Numbered from the stretch's first letter, positions 1 through 6,923 are shown. The stretch: DNA of 13,484 nucleotides from an uncultured Oscillospiraceae bacterium (GCA_910583885.1 CAJUAC010000070.1:1-13484), one strand, 5' to 3'. Numbers and translations: made by a program. Notes: generated by a model not told the origin, from the letters alone.

Positions 1-394
1 CGATCCCGATGCACCACGGTTCGCCGTCCTCCATGATGGTGAAGGTCTCGTGGGGAATATCGGTGGAGAACACTCTGCTCGGCCTCTCTCCATCGCGCCA
101 AATGGCTGTGATGGTCTTTGCGGCATTCTTCACCACTTCGAAGTATGGGCAGGTGCAGTTCTCCGCATCGTTGCAGGCAGGCTCCTCCAAGAGTCCGTCC
201 TTGGTGATGTAGATGGTGGTGTCCTCGTAGGCCCCGACCTCCTCATCGATGGCCCCGGAGAATTCTACATTGTCGTCGGAGTAACCGTAGACTACAACCA
301 GACCAATGTCTTTTATCCATTTCGCCTCCGGGCCGCTAATTTCATTTCCGACCTCCCGGCCGGAGAGCATTTCAGCTAATTCTTTCGCTGTCAT
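1..394 (-). CDS. Conserved phage hypothetical protein, C-terminus beyond the window
   Basis: The reading frame opens with ATG at 394-392 and stays open to the left edge, giving 131 residues without a stop, so the C-terminus is missing. A GGAGG lies 9 nt before the ATG and supports this start. The protein begins MTAKELAEMLSGREVGNEI and continues with an acidic region (WIKDIGLVVVYGYSDDNVEF). A Cys cluster follows in the middle (PACNDAENCTCPYFE), then TIMEDGEPWCIGI at the edge. From memory this resembles a small conserved protein found in many Firmicutes prophages with no assigned function. The Cys residues could bind a metal, but that is inference. It is the last visible gene of the leftward operon, 47 bp after the preceding stop. 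I am confident it is a real gene and do not know its function. Confidence 0.8.
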   Translation of the reverse strand, partial: MTAKELAEMLSGREVGNEISGPEAKWIKDIGLVVVYGYSDDNVEFSGAIDEEVGAYEDTTIYITKDGLLEEPACNDAENCTCPYFEVVKNAAKTITAIWRDGERPSRVFSTDIPHETFTIMEDGEPWCIGI

Positions 395-441
395 TTTGCA
401 AAACCTCCAAATTCACAAACGTTTGGGAATCTCCCTTGCAG
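395..441. promoter_or_regulatory. Short intergenic spacer with a 10-bp perfect palindrome and ribosome binding site
   Basis: This 47-bp spacer separates two minus-strand genes. It contains the perfect palindrome CAAACGTTTG at 416-425. On the minus strand, CCAAA and TTTGG flank this area, and the second arm overlaps the start of the GGAGG ribosome binding site of the downstream gene. A small RNA hairpin could therefore mask the ribosome binding site, or the palindrome could be a protein-binding site. Neither is proven. I see no convincing -35/-10 pair or terminator here. Confidence 0.35.
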
Positions 442-837
442 TCAGGTGCTATCATCCGTCCCCGACGCGGTCTCCTGCGGCCGGTACCGCTCCAGCCCGT
501 CCAGTACGTTCACAAGCCGTATGGCATTCTCCGGGCTGGGGTCTTTTCTGACCGCCGTTTTTGCCCACTCGGTATCTTTGTATAGCCTCGCATGGAAGAA
601 CGCCAGCTTGCGCTCAAAATCGGCTGTGCGCTTTGCCCTGTCCCAGGCCCCGAAGATCCGGCGCTTTTCCGCTGATGCCGTTGCCCGGTCCAGCCGTTTT
701 TCGTGGTAGTCGTGATAGAGCGTCCGCAGGGATATGTAGGCCATCTGATCGTACATGGACAATCCATCCGGCATCTCGGCGCCCTGCATTGCCTCCCGCT
801 CCCAGGGGAAAGCATAGCCCGATTCTGGTGCGCTCAT
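442..837 (-). CDS. Small conserved phage protein, function unknown
   Basis: The protein has 131 residues when started at ATG 837-835. That start overlaps the stop of the upstream nuclease gene as ATGA, which indicates translational coupling. An upstream in-frame GTG at 870 would add 11 residues lying inside the nuclease gene and is less likely. The recognisable part is a helical segment, MYDQMAYISLRTLYHDYHEK, followed by a charged region with KRRIFGAWDRAKR. This pattern resembles small hypothetical proteins common in Firmicutes phage early regions. No catalytic motif, signal peptide or membrane segment is visible. The C-terminus is acidic and probably disordered. Its position directly after a VRR-NUC nuclease suggests an accessory role in DNA metabolism, but that is only context. 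Confidence 0.75.
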   Translation of the reverse strand: MSAPESGYAFPWEREAMQGAEMPDGLSMYDQMAYISLRTLYHDYHEKRLDRATASAEKRRIFGAWDRAKRTADFERKLAFFHARLYKDTEWAKTAVRKDPSPENAIRLVNVLDGLERYRPQETASGTDDST

Positions 838-1235
838 GACGCAGTCGCAGCCGGGAGGGAAAGGTACCACTCAAGAGCCCGAACCGCGCTCTGCCATCCA
901 TAGCAGACCTCCCACATATAGCCTTGCCGCACCAGTTGCTCCCCCCACCATTTCTGCTCTGCGGTGGGCCGCCCGGTCTCCGTCTTCATCTCCAGGTACA
1001 GCCCGTGGTATTTCCCTTTCGCGGCCGGCAGGCACAGGTCGGGAACCCCGGCCTTCACGCCCGCCTGTTTCAAATGCCGCCCCTCTACGGCATCCCGCGT
1101 CCCGCCGTTGGGAATGTGGTGGAGTAAGACCAGCTCCGGCCATTCAGAGGTGTGGAGGATGGACCAGTTGATCACGTTCATCTGATGCTGCGCCTCCGTT
1201 TTCGGATTCGACAGGATTTTCACTTGCGTTTTCAT
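834..1235 (-). CDS. VRR-NUC domain nuclease
   Basis: This 133-residue protein is a stand-alone VRR-NUC domain, a PD-(D/E)XK-type nuclease fold known from phages and from FAN1-type repair nucleases. The sequence shows the family hallmarks: an N-terminal E14, the block IPNGGTRDAVEGRHLKQAGV (41-60), then VPDL with the metal-binding D66, then LEMK with E82 and K84, and Q94 in the following helix. VRR-NUC proteins cut branched or flapped DNA; the exact substrate here is unknown. ATG 1235-1233 overlaps the TGA of the upstream helicase as ATGA, and a GGCGGAG stretch precedes it. The tight coupling suggests that the helicase and nuclease are made in similar amounts and may act together on phage DNA intermediates. 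The catalytic residues look intact. Confidence 0.93.
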   Translation of the reverse strand: MKTQVKILSNPKTEAQHQMNVINWSILHTSEWPELVLLHHIPNGGTRDAVEGRHLKQAGVKAGVPDLCLPAAKGKYHGLYLEMKTETGRPTAEQKWWGEQLVRQGYMWEVCYGWQSAVRALEWYLSLPAATAS

Positions 1236-2755
1236 GCGCTCCGCCCTTTCTTCTTCGGTGCGTTGAACAGCCGATTCAAAATCTGGCTGGCATCGCCCTT
1301 GCTCAGCCCGGAGGTATCAAATCCCTTACACCGCCGCTGGATAATAGCGACCTGCTTGTCCGTGGCCGGGTACCTTCCCCAGCGCCTGACCGATTCCAGA
1401 TCCCACAGCTGGCGGCAGTCCGTATAATCCCTCAGAAGTTCCATGTATACCCGGTCAATTGCCTCCTGCATCCCGACCTGTGACCCATCTGACATATGCA
1501 CAAGGCCGAGGGAGTTGGGGCATGGGACTGTCAGGCTCTTGCCGTCCGTCAGGGACACCACCAGTTCGCCGTCCGGCATTTTGAAGAAGTTGATGTCGTG
1601 AGTGTTGTACTTCTGCTCCTGGGCCCAGAGGTCGACGATCTCCACGTTCCTGATCCAGCTCTCCGGGCAGTCGCCGGCGGCAGCAATCTTCAGAGGCAGG
1701 TCGAACAGGTCGCCTTGTATCTCGCTGATTTTCCGCGCCGGGATATTGCTTAGGTCCAGCCCAAGCAGGCTCGGCGCGGTACAGAGGGATGCCTTCCCGG
1801 TAATGCCCACGCAGTCGATCAGAACCAGCCGCTCCTTGCCGGGGTACAGCCGCAGGCCGCGGCCCACCATCTGGGCATACAGGCTCTCCGACTGGGTAGG
1901 CCGGGCCACAATGACCGTCTCCACCCTGGGGATGTCCGTCCCCTCGGTGAACACCATGCAGTTGACGATGCAGGGGATCTCCCCGGCAGTGAAGGCTTCG
2001 ATGATGGTAGCTCGGTCCTTGGTCTCTCCTGTCACCACCACGGCCCCCTTGATGCGTCCGGCGATTTCCTCTGCCTGGTGGACGCTGACGGCAAAGATTA
2101 GTGTGGCGCCGGCAGCGTGTTCCCGGTAGGTCTGCGCAATGGCGTCCGCCGTGCCCTCCATGGCCTCGTCCAGTTCTCCAGGGGCGTAGTCGCCGTTGCG
2201 GGTGTGGACGGCCCGCAAGTCATAGCCGATGTCAACCCGCTTGCAAAGGATGTCGCACAGGTATTTGTTCTGTATCCCCCAGCGGAGGTCCCGCTGGAAG
2301 ATGATCTTCTGGAACACATCGCTTAGGCGAACCTTGTCACCGCGATTGGGCGTGGCCGTGAACCCGATGAGTTTCTGCGGCTGGAAGTGTTCAAAAATCT
2401 TCCGGTAGGTATTGGCGGCGGCGTGGTGGGCCTCGTCACAGATGATCAGGCCGAAGTCATACGGGCTGAACCGCTCCAGCCGCCGCACAAGGCTCTGTAC
2501 CGATGCGCTGACCACTTCCTCGCCGTTGGCGTGGTTCCCGGCCCGCTCTACGCCGTAGGAGCAGTCAAAGTATTTCCGGGGTTGCTCCACCAGTTCCTCC
2601 CGGTGGGACAGGATCAGCATCCGCTCCCCGTGCCGGGGCAGGTTGGCGAAGGTCACCGTCTTGCCCAGCCCCGTTGCCATCTGCACCAGGTAAGAGCCAG
2701 GAGGCTGGGCCTCAATGGTTGAAATGCAATCTTGCTGGTATGGTCTTAAATTCAT
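1232..2755 (-). CDS. DEAH-box superfamily 2 DNA helicase
   Basis: This 507-residue protein has the SF2 helicase core. LRPYQQDCI (3-11) resembles the Q-like entry motif. Walker A is ATGLGKT (27-33), motif II is DEAH (107-110), motif III is TAT (133-135), and motif VI is QMVGRGLR near residues 293-300. The family couples ATP hydrolysis to translocation on, or unwinding of, DNA. The order of motifs is closest to phage DEAD/DEAH helicases related to the RecQ/UvsW/type III restriction helicase group. The last 170 or so residues carry no motif I recognise and end in a basic tail. ATG 2755-2753 has AGGAG 7-8 nt upstream. It is the first gene after the repeat-rich noncoding region and is followed by the VRR-NUC gene with an ATGA overlap. 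It probably serves replication, fork remodelling or recombination. Confidence 0.93.
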   Translation of the reverse strand: MNLRPYQQDCISTIEAQPPGSYLVQMATGLGKTVTFANLPRHGERMLILSHREELVEQPRKYFDCSYGVERAGNHANGEEVVSASVQSLVRRLERFSPYDFGLIICDEAHHAAANTYRKIFEHFQPQKLIGFTATPNRGDKVRLSDVFQKIIFQRDLRWGIQNKYLCDILCKRVDIGYDLRAVHTRNGDYAPGELDEAMEGTADAIAQTYREHAAGATLIFAVSVHQAEEIAGRIKGAVVVTGETKDRATIIEAFTAGEIPCIVNCMVFTEGTDIPRVETVIVARPTQSESLYAQMVGRGLRLYPGKERLVLIDCVGITGKASLCTAPSLLGLDLSNIPARKISEIQGDLFDLPLKIAAAGDCPESWIRNVEIVDLWAQEQKYNTHDINFFKMPDGELVVSLTDGKSLTVPCPNSLGLVHMSDGSQVGMQEAIDRVYMELLRDYTDCRQLWDLESVRRWGRYPATDKQVAIIQRRCKGFDTSGLSKGDASQILNRLFNAPKKKGRSA

Positions 2756-2771
2756 CTCGATTCTCCTTTTG

Positions 2772-2872
2772 GTGCGACCGTGCCACCTTCATTTTTGAAT
2801 TTGCACCAAAGTCGCACATTGCGAAACCGCTGTGTCGCAAGGCTTTCAGCCGCATTGTGCGACTGTGCCACC
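2772..2872. repeat. Duplicated composite repeat, GTGCGAC-N-GTGCCACC
   Basis: Two 16-bp elements at 2772-2787 and 2857-2872 match at 15 of 16 positions. Each joins one exact GTGCGAC to a one-mismatch copy, GTGCCAC, with one base between. On the minus strand they read GGTGGCAC-N-GTCGCAC. An exact GTCGCAC (2811-2817) and a near copy GTCGCAA (2834-2840) lie between them in the opposite orientation. The left element ends close to the ribosome binding site of the SF2 helicase gene, so a protein bound here could affect that gene as well as replication. Confidence 0.7.
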
Positions 2873-2967
2873 AAAATCCCCCCATTTTTCTTATGCGCAG
2901 GGAGAAACTTTTCTTTTCAGCGGACGCAACTTTTTTCTTCACGCACGTAAGGTCTATGTGGGGGAAA

Positions 2968-2991
2968 GTCGCACAGTCGCACAAGTCGCAC
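2968..2991 (+). repeat. Three tandem GTCGCAC iterons
   Basis: Exact GTCGCAC heptamers begin at 2968, 2976 and 2985, separated by A and AA. The start-to-start distances are 8 and 9 bp, close to one helical turn. This is the densest part of the repeat region and lies right beside the pyrimidine-rich tract 2881-2942. Such spacing suits cooperative binding of an initiator or regulator on one DNA face. No DNA-binding protein in this window can be assigned to the site from sequence alone. Confidence 0.75.
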
Positions 2992-3051
2992 AAAATTCCG
3001 CAAGACCTTGAAACCGTCGACTTTTCCACGTGCGAATTTTCTTAAAGCAGG

Positions 3052-3068
3052 GTCGCACAAAGTCGCAC
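3052..3068 (+). repeat. Pair of GTCGCAC iterons at the end of the DUF927 gene
   Basis: Two exact GTCGCAC copies at 3052-3058 and 3062-3068 are separated by AAA, giving a 10-bp period. They abut the stop codon of the DUF927 gene. They have the same orientation as the triplet at 2968-2991, 61 bp away; a one-mismatch inverted copy (GTGCGAA, 3030-3036) lies between. Confidence 0.7.
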
Positions 3069-4958
3069 TCACAGAGGAAGTTCGTCGTATTCCCCTGTTT
3101 CCTCATCGTCTGGCGGTAAGCGCATCCAGACGCAGTGAACGGACACGCCATCAATGCGCTTTGTTTTTGTGTACCCTTTACTGCCGGTGATGATCAGCCC
3201 TTTCGATTTCAAATGTCCAAGCAGGGCCTTGGGTGATAACCCCGCCTCCTCGCACGCCTTATTCCAGACGGTACGGTTGATAATGGCCATATCTCCGTCT
3301 ATGACGCCGTAGTGCTCCCCGCGTTCTGCGCTTTCCCGGAACTGGTTCACATGGGACGCTACCCAGCCGCACATATACTCATAGCCTCGATCCGACACGC
3401 TGACCTCGTTCTTTTCCTTTAGGAATTCGCCCAGTTCAGAGGCTGTCAGAGCGTTGCCATCGTGAAAAATCCACTCTGTGGCAAGCTGATCGGCGGTAAT
3501 AATCAGCGCAGCCGCCATTGCCTGCTTCTCAGTCGTGTCGCTTTGAATGCAGGCCGTATAGTTCTTCTCGTAAAGCGTCCGCGCCCTATCCATCTCGCCA
3601 ACCTCGCACAAGCGGTCAATGAATATCTTCCCAGCGTGGCCGTAGTTGAGTTTTAGGGCATTTGCGGTGCGGTGACCATCCCGGATGACAGCCTCTCCGT
3701 AGCGGCATTCAATCTCTACCACGCGGTTGGCTGCGCCGGCGCCGTCGGTCTCCGCCACCAGCGGCGTCTCCCCGGAGGTAATAAAGCAATTGGCCCATTT
3801 GGGTGTGTAGTCCAAACCGAGGGACTTGTTGCCACGTAGCTTCCCAGAACCCGCCGCCAGCTCATACACATTGAAATTTATCCGCCCATGGCGGTCCTTG
3901 GCCAGTTGCAGTTCGTCCAGAAACAGGGGGAGCGAGTGTAGGAACCCAGCCATCAGCTCCACGCCTACGGATGTACTCTTGAAGGTCTGGAAATACGCTC
4001 CACCTGCGGTGGGGTTGGCCCACACCGACGCCCCCAGCATCTGCGCCACGGTTTTGCCGGTTCCGCTGTCCATGCTCCACAGGTGGACAAAAAATGGGAG
4101 GCATCCAAGCGGCTCTACCAGGACGGAGGCGAAGGATGCTGCCAGTACGATACGGGCAGTTAGGCTATAGGAGCGGGCGTCCAGGGCCTCTACAAGCCAA
4201 TTTTCGAGGCTTCCAACCTGGCCTATGGCTTTATATGCCGGGCGGAAACTGTCCGCGCTGTCGAAGGCTACGCCCCCCACGTAGGGGGAAAAACCCTCCT
4301 CGTTCCAGCCCATGCGGGAGACGGCCTTTACCTCCGGGATGATGTCCTGGTTTTTGTCAATGGCGTCCCGGAGGAAGTCTACCAGTGCCTGGGCCCGCTC
4401 CCCGGAGGTGACGGATATGCCGCAGTCAGACAGGGCCACGATGTCGGTTGCCTTGGCGATTCGGCTCATGGGAACTACAATCTCTGACCAGGGCCGGCGG
4501 TCTGAATAGCTGCGCCGGTACCACAGTTTGATCTTGACCATACCCGTATCGATGGACACCAGCTTTTCTACCGGCATGATTGGGTGGGTGCAGGCGTATG
4601 TGATCCCGCCACCTTGGGCGTACCGCCAGATACCGCTCTCGTCCGCCGTCCATTCCCCCACATTCAGTTCCAGGGCTTGATCGAAAAACTCGGAAATTCC
4701 ATCGTCCCGGACGACGGACAGGGAGACGGCCCTCAGTTCTTTCCTATATTCTCTCAGGCATCTGGCAAAGCCCTTAAACCCGACTTCCTTGGCGAGGTCT
4801 GCAAGCGCCTGTTCTTCCATGGCCTGCTGGTAGCCGGATTTCAAGCCGGTCAGCCATTCAAATACCCGACCCTCTTTGAAATCAGCCAGAGTAAAGTCAG
4901 GCCGTTTGTCCGGGGCCACCGGGACTGTGTTTCCCGGCTGCAGTGCCTTTTCTTCCAC
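3069..4958 (-). CDS. DUF927 family AAA+ helicase-like protein
   Basis: This 629-residue protein matches the DUF927 group of phage and plasmid ATPases, which act as replicative helicase-like proteins, often with primase functions. The Walker A motif is SGTGKT (298-303), Walker B is LFLDEL (345-350), a sensor-1-like ITSGE lies at 393-397, and NRVVEIE near 410 could hold the arginine finger. Residues 1-280 form the DUF927 N-terminal part. The last 80 residues (NRTVWNKACEEAGLSPKALLGHLKSKG) look like a winged-helix DNA-binding domain. The start is GTG 4958-4956, the first possible start after an in-frame stop. Its GGAGG is 12 nt upstream, a slightly long spacing. The gene overlaps the CHC2 gene by 62 bp, which couples the two. 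The iteron-rich noncoding region begins right after its stop. Confidence 0.88.
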   Translation of the reverse strand: MEEKALQPGNTVPVAPDKRPDFTLADFKEGRVFEWLTGLKSGYQQAMEEQALADLAKEVGFKGFARCLREYRKELRAVSLSVVRDDGISEFFDQALELNVGEWTADESGIWRYAQGGGITYACTHPIMPVEKLVSIDTGMVKIKLWYRRSYSDRRPWSEIVVPMSRIAKATDIVALSDCGISVTSGERAQALVDFLRDAIDKNQDIIPEVKAVSRMGWNEEGFSPYVGGVAFDSADSFRPAYKAIGQVGSLENWLVEALDARSYSLTARIVLAASFASVLVEPLGCLPFFVHLWSMDSGTGKTVAQMLGASVWANPTAGGAYFQTFKSTSVGVELMAGFLHSLPLFLDELQLAKDRHGRINFNVYELAAGSGKLRGNKSLGLDYTPKWANCFITSGETPLVAETDGAGAANRVVEIECRYGEAVIRDGHRTANALKLNYGHAGKIFIDRLCEVGEMDRARTLYEKNYTACIQSDTTEKQAMAAALIITADQLATEWIFHDGNALTASELGEFLKEKNEVSVSDRGYEYMCGWVASHVNQFRESAERGEHYGVIDGDMAIINRTVWNKACEEAGLSPKALLGHLKSKGLIITGSKGYTKTKRIDGVSVHCVWMRLPPDDEETGEYDELPL

Positions 4959-5520
4959 GGTCCGCTTTCACCTCCGCAATTTCTTCTTCCAGTTCATCCA
5001 GCAGGTATTCCAAATACGGCTGTTTTTTTACCGCTTCAGCGTAGAGCGGATGGATGTACACGTAATCGCCATCCCTGACAGGTGTGAAATACTTCAGCAC
5101 TTCCCACCAATAGCAGTGCTCTGCAGCCAGTTCCCGGTGTTTTTCCTCCAGCCGTTCCAGCTTCTCTTTCCGCTGGGCCTCCCGGCGGCGGGCCTCCAGA
5201 ACAGCAGACCGCACCGCCGGGTCAGGTTTATCCCATGTGAGTCCCAAGGCAAAATCCGCATTGATACGCAGAATCGCTTGGCGAAATGGGATATCAAACA
5301 GCTTCATTACAAAATCGATTACCGTGCCTCCGGCCCCGCAGCCAAAGCAATGGAACCCGCGCTGGCCGCTGTAGAGTTTAAGGCTGGCAGTCTTTTCGTG
5401 GTGGAATGGGCAGCATATGTATCCGGCCCGATTTGGGTGAAAGCCGTAATGCTCCGCCACCTCCTGGATCGTCACGAGGCTCTTGACTTGACCAGCAAGG
5501 TCAATCCTCTGCATCCCCAT
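4897..5520 (-). CDS. CHC2 zinc-finger (DnaG-type primase N-terminal) protein
   Basis: This protein has about 207 residues from ATG 5520-5518. The CHC2 zinc site is C37-x2-H40-x17-C58-x2-C61, within CPFHHEKTASLKLY and FHCFGCGAGG, followed by the usual helix GGTVIDFVMKL. In DnaG primases this domain recognises template DNA and regulates priming. Here the protein then passes into a charged helix (about 105-140) and an acidic C-terminus. No TOPRIM or RNA-polymerase-like catalytic domain is present, so by itself it should not make primers. The start is uncertain: ATG 5520 has GGGGG 6 nt upstream, ATG 5514 also follows it, and ATG 5544 has AGGA 6 nt upstream. All overlap the end of the exonuclease gene. 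The next gene, a DUF927 ATPase, is the likely partner in a split primase-helicase. Confidence 0.88.
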   Translation of the reverse strand: MGMQRIDLAGQVKSLVTIQEVAEHYGFHPNRAGYICCPFHHEKTASLKLYSGQRGFHCFGCGAGGTVIDFVMKLFDIPFRQAILRINADFALGLTWDKPDPAVRSAVLEARRREAQRKEKLERLEEKHRELAAEHCYWWEVLKYFTPVRDGDYVYIHPLYAEAVKKQPYLEYLLDELEEEIAEVKADRGRKGTAAGKHSPGGPGQTA

Positions 5521-6367
5521 AAGAAGCCCCCAGTTCCTCCGCATCGGCGATCCTGGTCAGTTTTCTGGTGGCGCGGCAGTATGCGCAGCACTCGCAGCGG
5601 TGCGGCACCTCCCGGCCCTCTTTGATGGCCTGGAAACGGGGGACAGCATCCTCAATCTCCGCCAGCTTAGGCGCCAGGATTTCATCCCGGATGTGGAGCG
5701 CCTGCAGGCCCGGCTCATCCTCCTTGGTGCCGACAGCCAGCAGGAAGGGCCACGAATGCCCCTCAACGGCCTGGTAGATGGCGCCTTGAACGTCATACCC
5801 CCAGGCCCTCCAGAAGGGCACGTAGGCCCGCTCCGTGCCGTCCCAGACGTCCTCCAGATCCCTCATGACTTTCTGATCCACGATGGCCCCATCGCACATC
5901 CCCATCACCGGCGCCGTCTCCGGGAACCGCCGGACGATTTCCGCACAGGTGTCCCCGTCCAGCAGACTATCAATCTTGGCCTTGAAAGGCACCCCGGCAA
6001 TCTCGCCGGTGCAAATAACCTGTTTCTGACCAGACATCAGGAGGCTGTACAGCTCGTCCGTTTCCATGCGGCTGATGATGTCGTTGGCGCGGGAGAATTC
6101 CGCCTTCAGCGTCCCGTCCCGCTTGAACAACTCCGGGTGCTGGGCCTGAAACACATCGAGGCTCCCCTCGAAGTGGGCATCCACATAGCTGCCCACCAGC
6201 ATGGCCGTGGTCGCGGCAGGCCGGTATTCTCCCTTCAGTCGGGCCAATTCCGCCGCCTCGCAGCGCATAAAGTTCTTGACCTGAGTGGAGCCCATATAGG
6301 CAATCTCAATATCAGGATCAAAGTAATTCTTCGCCGTCACCGCCGGCAGGGCGTTCATCTCCGTCAT
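5501..6367 (-). CDS. PD-(D/E)XK exonuclease, exodeoxyribonuclease VIII-like
   Basis: This 288-residue protein belongs to the RecE/Cas4/AddB-like PD-(D/E)XK nucleases of phages. The motifs are GEIAGVPFKAKID with D133, IVDQK with D164 and K166 (D-x-K in place of the usual E-x-K), and a QGAIYQ helix with Q194 and Y198. The N-terminal YMGSTQVKNFMRCEAAELA carries C36, and the C-terminus has C258, C260, C261 and C264. That layout resembles iron-sulfur nucleases of the AddB/Cas4 type. The start ATG 6367 follows a GAGGGG stretch. A longer frame reaching 6466 would add 33 basic residues that lie inside the upstream gene and lack family features. The gene overlaps its upstream neighbour by 50 bp. The likely role is resection of double-strand ends for recombination. 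Confidence 0.88.
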   Translation of the reverse strand: MTEMNALPAVTAKNYFDPDIEIAYMGSTQVKNFMRCEAAELARLKGEYRPAATTAMLVGSYVDAHFEGSLDVFQAQHPELFKRDGTLKAEFSRANDIISRMETDELYSLLMSGQKQVICTGEIAGVPFKAKIDSLLDGDTCAEIVRRFPETAPVMGMCDGAIVDQKVMRDLEDVWDGTERAYVPFWRAWGYDVQGAIYQAVEGHSWPFLLAVGTKEDEPGLQALHIRDEILAPKLAEIEDAVPRFQAIKEGREVPHRCECCAYCRATRKLTRIADAEELGASYGDAED

Positions 6368-6923
6368 GCTCGGTCCCCTCGCTTTCCTTGGATTCTCCTT
6401 CAGTCGCTGCCGCCGCTGCTGCGTCTTTGCGCTTCTGGGCGCACTCCGCACACAGCGGGACGCCATAGTTTTTTGCGGTATATCCCGCCAGACGATCCGC
6501 CGTCATGCCGTAAGCGGGCTGGATCGGATTCCCGCAGTCCGTGCAAGGCGGGACAGGCGGGCGCTGCTGGCCAGGCTGGAGGCGGGGCTTATAGGGGCGG
6601 ACACGCACAGCGGAAACCACCTCTCCGAAAGCCTTGATGCCATGCTCAATGTACAGCTGCACCGATACCCCCGGCCAATCCTCGAAGTAACCGCTCCCGG
6701 CCACTTTCTCAATGTTCTTGGAGCGAGCCACATTCAAAATCATGGGCTTATTGCCCGGCTCTTTCCAGTGAACGACCGCTTTCTTGGACTTGCCCTCGGC
6801 AGTCTGGACGGTTTCGGAGGCGTTGACCCGGTCGATGGTCAATACCTTCTCCTCACCCTCCTGGAAGTCGCCCTCGCCGATAAAGTTGGGGTCAGAGACA
6901 ACCTTCTTCCAATGAGTTTTCAA
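6318..6923 (-). CDS. Conserved phage protein with C-terminal zinc-ribbon-like motif
   Basis: This 201-residue protein starts at TTG 6923-6921, preceded at 7 nt by a strong AGGAGG, which decides the start. Residues 1-110 (MKTHWKKVVSDPNFIGEG to GEVVSAVRVRPYKP) resemble a family common in Firmicutes phage recombination and replication modules, with no proven function. Residues 127-161 hold C127-x2-C130 and C158-x2-C161, a plausible zinc ribbon. The tail is acidic and low in complexity. The TTG overlaps the stop of the HNH gene as TTGA, so its ribosome binding site lies inside that gene. It comes just before the exonuclease, the position where phages often keep an annealing or single-strand-binding protein. 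That makes a DNA-binding role a reasonable inference, but no RecT, Erf or OB-fold signature is evident. Confidence 0.82.
   Translation of the reverse strand: MKTHWKKVVSDPNFIGEGDFQEGEEKVLTIDRVNASETVQTAEGKSKKAVVHWKEPGNKPMILNVARSKNIEKVAGSGYFEDWPGVSVQLYIEHGIKAFGEVVSAVRVRPYKPRLQPGQQRPPVPPCTDCGNPIQPAYGMTADRLAGYTAKNYGVPLCAECAQKRKDAAAAAATEGESKESEGTEHDGDERPAGGDGEELL

Larger units (their letters stand above)
2756..3068. other. Repeat-rich noncoding region, candidate replication origin
   Basis: This 313-bp stretch has no convincing gene and separates the DUF927 helicase gene from the SF2 helicase gene. It is visibly more AT-rich than its neighbours and contains eight exact copies of GTCGCAC or its complement GTGCGAC. 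They lie at 2772, 2811, 2857, 2968, 2976, 2985, 3052 and 3062, with several one-mismatch copies between them. Positions 2881-2942 form a T- and pyrimidine-rich tract that could be an unwinding element. TTTTCCACG at 3022-3030 matches 7 of 9 bases of the DnaA box consensus. Iterons beside a melting tract, inside a replication gene cluster, are the classic layout of a phage or plasmid origin. The alternative is a multi-site operator for the downstream operon. Both roles are inference. Confidence 0.6.

Noticed and set aside
2712..3029. Open frame of 105 codons on the minus strand across the repeat region
   Set aside because: It reads through the heptamer repeats as low-complexity Cys-Asp strings, overlaps the helicase gene start, and shows no family features. 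The frame is probably a by-product of the repeats.
2772..3068. Short regular repeats considered as a CRISPR array
   Set aside because: Repeats are only 7 bp, spacers are 1-3 bp or irregular, and orientation is mixed, unlike CRISPR repeats of 23 or more bp with unique spacers of about 30 bp.
6368..6466. Longer N-terminus for the exonuclease
   Set aside because: The extra 33 residues are basic and low in complexity, lie inside the upstream gene, and the family pattern begins only after the ATG at 6367.
5600..6637. Long plus-strand open frame of 345 codons
   Set aside because: It lies opposite the exonuclease and the 201-aa gene, both of which carry clear motifs or a strong ribosome binding site. 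GC-rich DNA often leaves such antisense frames open.
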